Positions 63,688-64,000 of a DNA stretch of 64,000 nt are shown here, piece by piece. Numbering within the stretch: position 1 is the stretch's first letter; every line of letters begins with the position of its first letter. The stretch is from Litchfieldella anticariensis FP35 = DSM 16096 (GTDB taxonomy: Bacteria > Pseudomonadota > Gammaproteobacteria > Pseudomonadales > Halomonadaceae): contig NZ_KE332377.1 in assembly GCF_000409775.1 (NCBI RefSeq), positions 434,001 to 498,000 of the forward strand, written 5' to 3'. The notes under the pieces are model-generated. The model was not told the origin of the DNA. It ran no database searches and saw only the letters and a list, made by a program, of their open reading frames with translations. The translations under genes and the position numbers were made by a program.

Positions 63688-64000
63688 CCTGGCGCGTCGC
63701 TGGGTACCGCGCGACCTTAGATACGCGATACAGCGCCATGTGTCATTTTCTGAAGTCAAGCGCCGCTATTTTGCCCGCTGTGATCCCTTGTCCGAGGTGA
63801 CTGAAAGCGACATCAACCGCTATGGCAGTCCCGTAAAAGTCGGCATTCTCAAGAGCCGGGTCCAGCGTCATACCCACTACGTGCGCGCTTGCCAGGAAAT
63901 GGGGGTGCCGTTCCAAGTGGTCGATATTGCGCACCCGAATTGGCTGGAATATGTCATCGACAGCGGCTGCCAGCTGTTCCTGGTCTGGCCTGATGCCAGC
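63668..64000 (+). CDS. Partial gene, possible ATP-grasp protein, N-terminal part
   Basis: The first 111 codons are present; the rest lies beyond the window. After an unremarkable start come KVGILKSRVQRHTHYVRACQEMGVPFQVVDIAHPNWLEYVIDSGCQLFLVWPDAS, which resembles the pre-ATP-grasp domain of some ligases. If so, this would be a third ATP-grasp gene in block 2. The evidence is thin because the catalytic part is missing. ATG 63668 overlaps the upstream gene by 20 bases. Confidence 0.45.
   Translation, partial: MSTDWVDLARRWVPRDLRYAIQRHVSFSEVKRRYFARCDPLSEVTESDINRYGSPVKVGILKSRVQRHTHYVRACQEMGVPFQVVDIAHPNWLEYVIDSGCQLFLVWPDAS

Noticed and set aside
1-64000. CRISPR arrays, tRNA or rRNA genes, complete insertion sequences
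   Set aside because: No spaced direct-repeat array, cloverleaf-type sequence, rRNA-like stretch or transposase gene was recognised on reading both strands.

Overview
The window looks like the chromosome of a halophilic or marine gammaproteobacterium, most likely a Halomonas-type bacterium. This is inferred from gene families, from REP and MITE-like repeats, and from the known habit of halomonads of making sulfated exopolysaccharide; there is no rRNA or other marker gene to prove it. Almost everything is surface-polysaccharide biosynthesis, on the + strand, in two blocks separated by an unrelated gene group.

Block 1 (about 0.9-27.5 kb) appears to build a sulfated, fucose-containing polysaccharide. 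It carries a Wzx-type flippase, a sulfate-activation set (cysQ, cysD, cysN, and further on cysC), three divergent sulfotransferases, a Wzy-like polymerase, a phage-tailspike-like protein, glycosyltransferases, a pyruvyltransferase, the GDP-mannose/GDP-fucose set (gmd, fcl, gmm, manC, a phosphomannomutase, pgi), a WcaJ-type initiating transferase, a VanZ-like protein, galE and galU. Genes between about 5.9 and 15.6 kb are visibly AT-rich against more GC-rich housekeeping-like sugar genes, which is typical of the swapped centre of a capsule locus. Two strong hairpins after galU close the block.

Spacer (27.6-35.4 kb): on the - strand an amidase and a hipBA toxin-antitoxin pair with three operator-like palindromes; then a MITE-like element with a 4-bp target duplication, an exported C69-family protein with serine where the nucleophilic cysteine is expected, a REP-like repeat cluster, a MotA/MotB-like pair and a small membrane protein on the - strand.

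Block 2 (35.8 kb to the window end) starts with an ops/JUMPstart element, the known RfaH recruitment signal, followed by a long leader and a Wzc-type tyrosine kinase. Next come rmlA, an aminotransferase, a WbqC protein, a GNAT, a PhyH oxygenase and a PglK-like ABC flippase. The rest is a legionaminic/nonulosonic acid pathway (legB, neuD-, neuB- and neuC-like genes, a CBS nucleotidyltransferase, a CMP-sugar synthetase, two SDRs and a Gfo/Idh oxidoreductase), with a second pyruvyltransferase, a deacetylase, a DUF4910-type peptidase-like protein, a sialyltransferase-like protein and a glycosyltransferase. An AT-rich insert with a GT2, a nucleotidyltransferase-like ORF and two ATP-grasp ligases separates legB from the rest, at the place where the legC aminotransferase would be expected.

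The best candidates for something undescribed are the tailspike-like protein inside the capsule operon, the ATP-grasp/nucleotidyltransferase insert, and the terminal set combining a DUF4910 protein, a deacetylase and a sialyltransferase-like protein. Wza, Wzb, RmlB and LegC are not in the window.
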